Of a stretch of 64,000 nt of DNA, positions 62,820-64,000 are shown piece after piece. How positions within the stretch are numbered: position 1 is the stretch's first letter; each line of letters opens with the position of its first letter. Position numbers and translations under genes: made by a program. The DNA is from Actinobaculum massiliense (GTDB lineage Bacteria > Actinomycetota > Actinomycetes > Actinomycetales > Actinomycetaceae): positions 195,896 to 259,895 of the forward strand of contig NZ_LN881717.1 of the NCBI RefSeq assembly GCF_001457435.1, read 5' to 3'. A model generated the notes under the pieces. The model saw only the letters and a list, made by a program, of their open reading frames with translations, did no database searches and had not been told where the DNA came from.

Positions 62820-64000
62820 CTACTTATTTTCTTCCGCGCCGCGCCGCAGGGTAATGGTTCCCCGCTGCTTGGTGCCGGTAGAAATGGTTCCGCTCGAGAG
62901 TACCCCGCGCACCGGCGCCGATGCACCGGAGGTGATCTGCAAGCCACCCGAGGGAGCCGCGGTAATCAAGCGCTGGGCGCCGCCGCTTTCCGCCTTCGTC
63001 TTCTTTGGCGTCACCACCCCGCTGGAGAGTACCCCACGCCGCTTAGCGCGAGGCTTATCCGCTGCGCCGGCCTTCGCCGAGCTTCCCGCAGGCTTTGCTG
63101 CTTGTCCCGAATGCTTCGCCGCGCCGCTCGCGGACTTTGCCGCCGGCGCCTCGGCTCCTTCGGACTGCTGCCCGGATGTTGCCAGCGGTTTGCGGCCGGT
63201 CCTGGCCGCACGCTTGGAACGCTCACCTCGCTCGCGGCGCGAATCACCGCGCTGCTTTCTACCGGACGCCTTTTCCTCGCCCGCTTGGTCGCGCGACGGC
63301 GAATCCGTTCCCACTTCTTCGGGGCCTCGCCCGTTGTTACTCTCCCGGTCGACGTCCTTGCGGTCGACGTCCTTGCGGTCGACGCCGTTGCGCCCGTTAC
63401 CACTCCGGTCATTACGGTTGCCACCCCGGTCGTGCCCGTTGCCGCTCGTTTCGCCGCTAGAAACCGCGCCAGAGTGCTCAGCCTGCGCCTCGCCCTCGGG
63501 ATCCTTTTCGCCGTGACCCGCCTGGGCAATCGAGTTCATAGCCGCTCCCGCAGCCGAACGCTGCGCCTCCGATCTGCGCTTGGCTGCCTTCGTATTCTGC
63601 GACTCGCGCCGCTTCTTACGCTTGGCGGAACCACCGCTGGGCTCACCCTTCTCAACGGCGTGGTCATGAATGATATAGCCGCGCCCATCGCAGGCCTCGC
63701 ACGGGGTGGAGAATGCCTCGACCAGCCCCTGGCCCACGCGCTTACGCGTCATTTGAATCAGACCCAAGCTCGTCACCTCGGAGACCTGGTGGCGAGTGCG
63801 ATCCCGTCCCAGGCATTCCACTAGTCGGCGTTGCACCAGATCCTGATTAGATTCAAGCACCATATCGATGAAGTCAATAACGATGATTCCACCAATATCG
63901 CGCAGGCGTAGCTGGCGCACGATTTCCTCGGCCGCTTCGAGGTTATTGCGGGTCACGGTCTCTTCCAGCGAGCCGCCAGAACCGGTGAACTTGCCCGTGT
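62820..64000 (-). CDS. rne: Ribonuclease E/G, C-terminal part (cut by window end)
   Basis: The frame is open to the window edge. The visible 393 residues start TGKFTGSGGSLEETV and go on with LRLRDIGGIIVIDFIDMV, the end of the DNase-I-like catalytic domain that cleaves AU-rich single-stranded RNA. CEACDGRGYI is the Zn-link region. Of the last 270 residues, nearly all are low complexity (Gly, Ser, Ala, Lys, Arg, Asp) and probably disordered, a scaffold for other RNA-decay proteins. It carries a 15-base tandem repeat (NGVDRKDVDRKDVDRE) and two copies of RGVLSSG. rne before rplU-rpmA-obg is the mycobacterial order. Confidence 0.95.
   Translation of the reverse strand, partial: TGKFTGSGGSLEETVTRNNLEAAEEIVRQLRLRDIGGIIVIDFIDMVLESNQDLVQRRLVECLGRDRTRHQVSEVTSLGLIQMTRKRVGQGLVEAFSTPCEACDGRGYIIHDHAVEKGEPSGGSAKRKKRRESQNTKAAKRRSEAQRSAAGAAMNSIAQAGHGEKDPEGEAQAEHSGAVSSGETSGNGHDRGGNRNDRSGNGRNGVDRKDVDRKDVDRESNNGRGPEEVGTDSPSRDQAGEEKASGRKQRGDSRRERGERSKRAARTGRKPLATSGQQSEGAEAPAAKSASGAAKHSGQAAKPAGSSAKAGAADKPRAKRRGVLSSGVVTPKKTKAESGGAQRLITAAPSGGLQITSGASAPVRGVLSSGTISTGTKQRGTITLRRGAEENK
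63346..63390 (-). repeat. Three 15-base tandem repeats within the RNase E tail
   Basis: CGGTCGACGTCCTTG occurs at 63346-63360 and 63361-63375; a third copy at 63376-63390 differs in two bases. They encode VDRKD units in frame, so the repeat number can vary without a frameshift. Confidence 0.85.

Noticed and set aside
63346-63390. Possible CRISPR-like repeat
   Set aside because: The 15-base units are adjacent without spacers and in frame within the RNase E tail.

Overview
The window is a 64-kb piece of a high-GC actinobacterial chromosome. The evidence is a pupylation cluster (arc, dop, pup, pafA), a mycothiol ligase (mshC), WCGPC thioredoxin, DUF3097, HrcA/CIRCE control, and a housekeeping gene order (hrcA-dnaJ-rsmE-phoH-ybeY-corC-era, hemW, lepA, rpsT, holA-comEC-comEA, gpm-like/rsfS/nadD, proA, proB-obg-rpmA-rplU-rne) that matches the order known in Actinobacteria such as mycobacteria. 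Pup genes without proteasome core genes, a large secreted pullulanase and a short FKBP-linked paf operon fit Actinomycetales/Actinomycetaceae-type bacteria. That family-level placement is inference. I see no phage, insertion sequence, CRISPR array or rRNA.

Layout. 1-1661: end of a histidine operon (hisF-hisI, minus) and a divergent P-loop kinase-like gene. 1617-8557: minus-strand trmI, then arc-dop-pup-pafA and a tandem-FKBP lipoprotein. Proteasome genes prcBA and regulators pafBC are not in the cluster. 8636-13580: RecB-type nuclease, mshC, uppP, an aldo/keto reductase, recO. 13671-24975: leuA, a membrane-anchored alpha/beta hydrolase, era, corC-like, ybeY, phoH, rsmE, dnaJ, hrcA with CIRCE, and divergent DUF3097. 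25220-30155: DMT exporter, hemW, trmB, lepA. 30493-34859: multidomain secreted pullulanase and a divergent PH-domain membrane protein. 35147-43373: rpsT, pntBA, holA, comEC, comEA. 43491-50406: aldose-epimerase-like protein, leuS, HIT hydrolase, HAD phosphatase, DUF4282 protein, MntR/DtxR regulator. 50808-57548: ndh, HAD phosphatase, tRNA-Ala(GGC), histidine phosphatase, rsfS, a coiled-coil membrane protein, nadD, proA. 57638-64000: trxA, a luciferase-like flavoprotein, proB, obgE, rpmA, rplU, and the C-terminal part of RNase E/G (cut by the window edge).

Themes. (1) Protein tagging without a visible proteasome: Pup ends in GGQ, so it needs Dop. Arc ends in IRPL, without the proteasome-docking HbYX tail. 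(2) Many genes at the head of a transcription unit have no Shine-Dalgarno sequence but carry a -10-like TANNNT exactly 6-7 bases before ATG/GTG, so leaderless translation looks frequent here; this also decides several starts. (3) GC-rich, CTAG-containing palindromes recur in the short gaps around gene ends. (4) Low-complexity repeat expansions occur in the mshC linker, the rpmA-obgE spacer and the RNase E tail.
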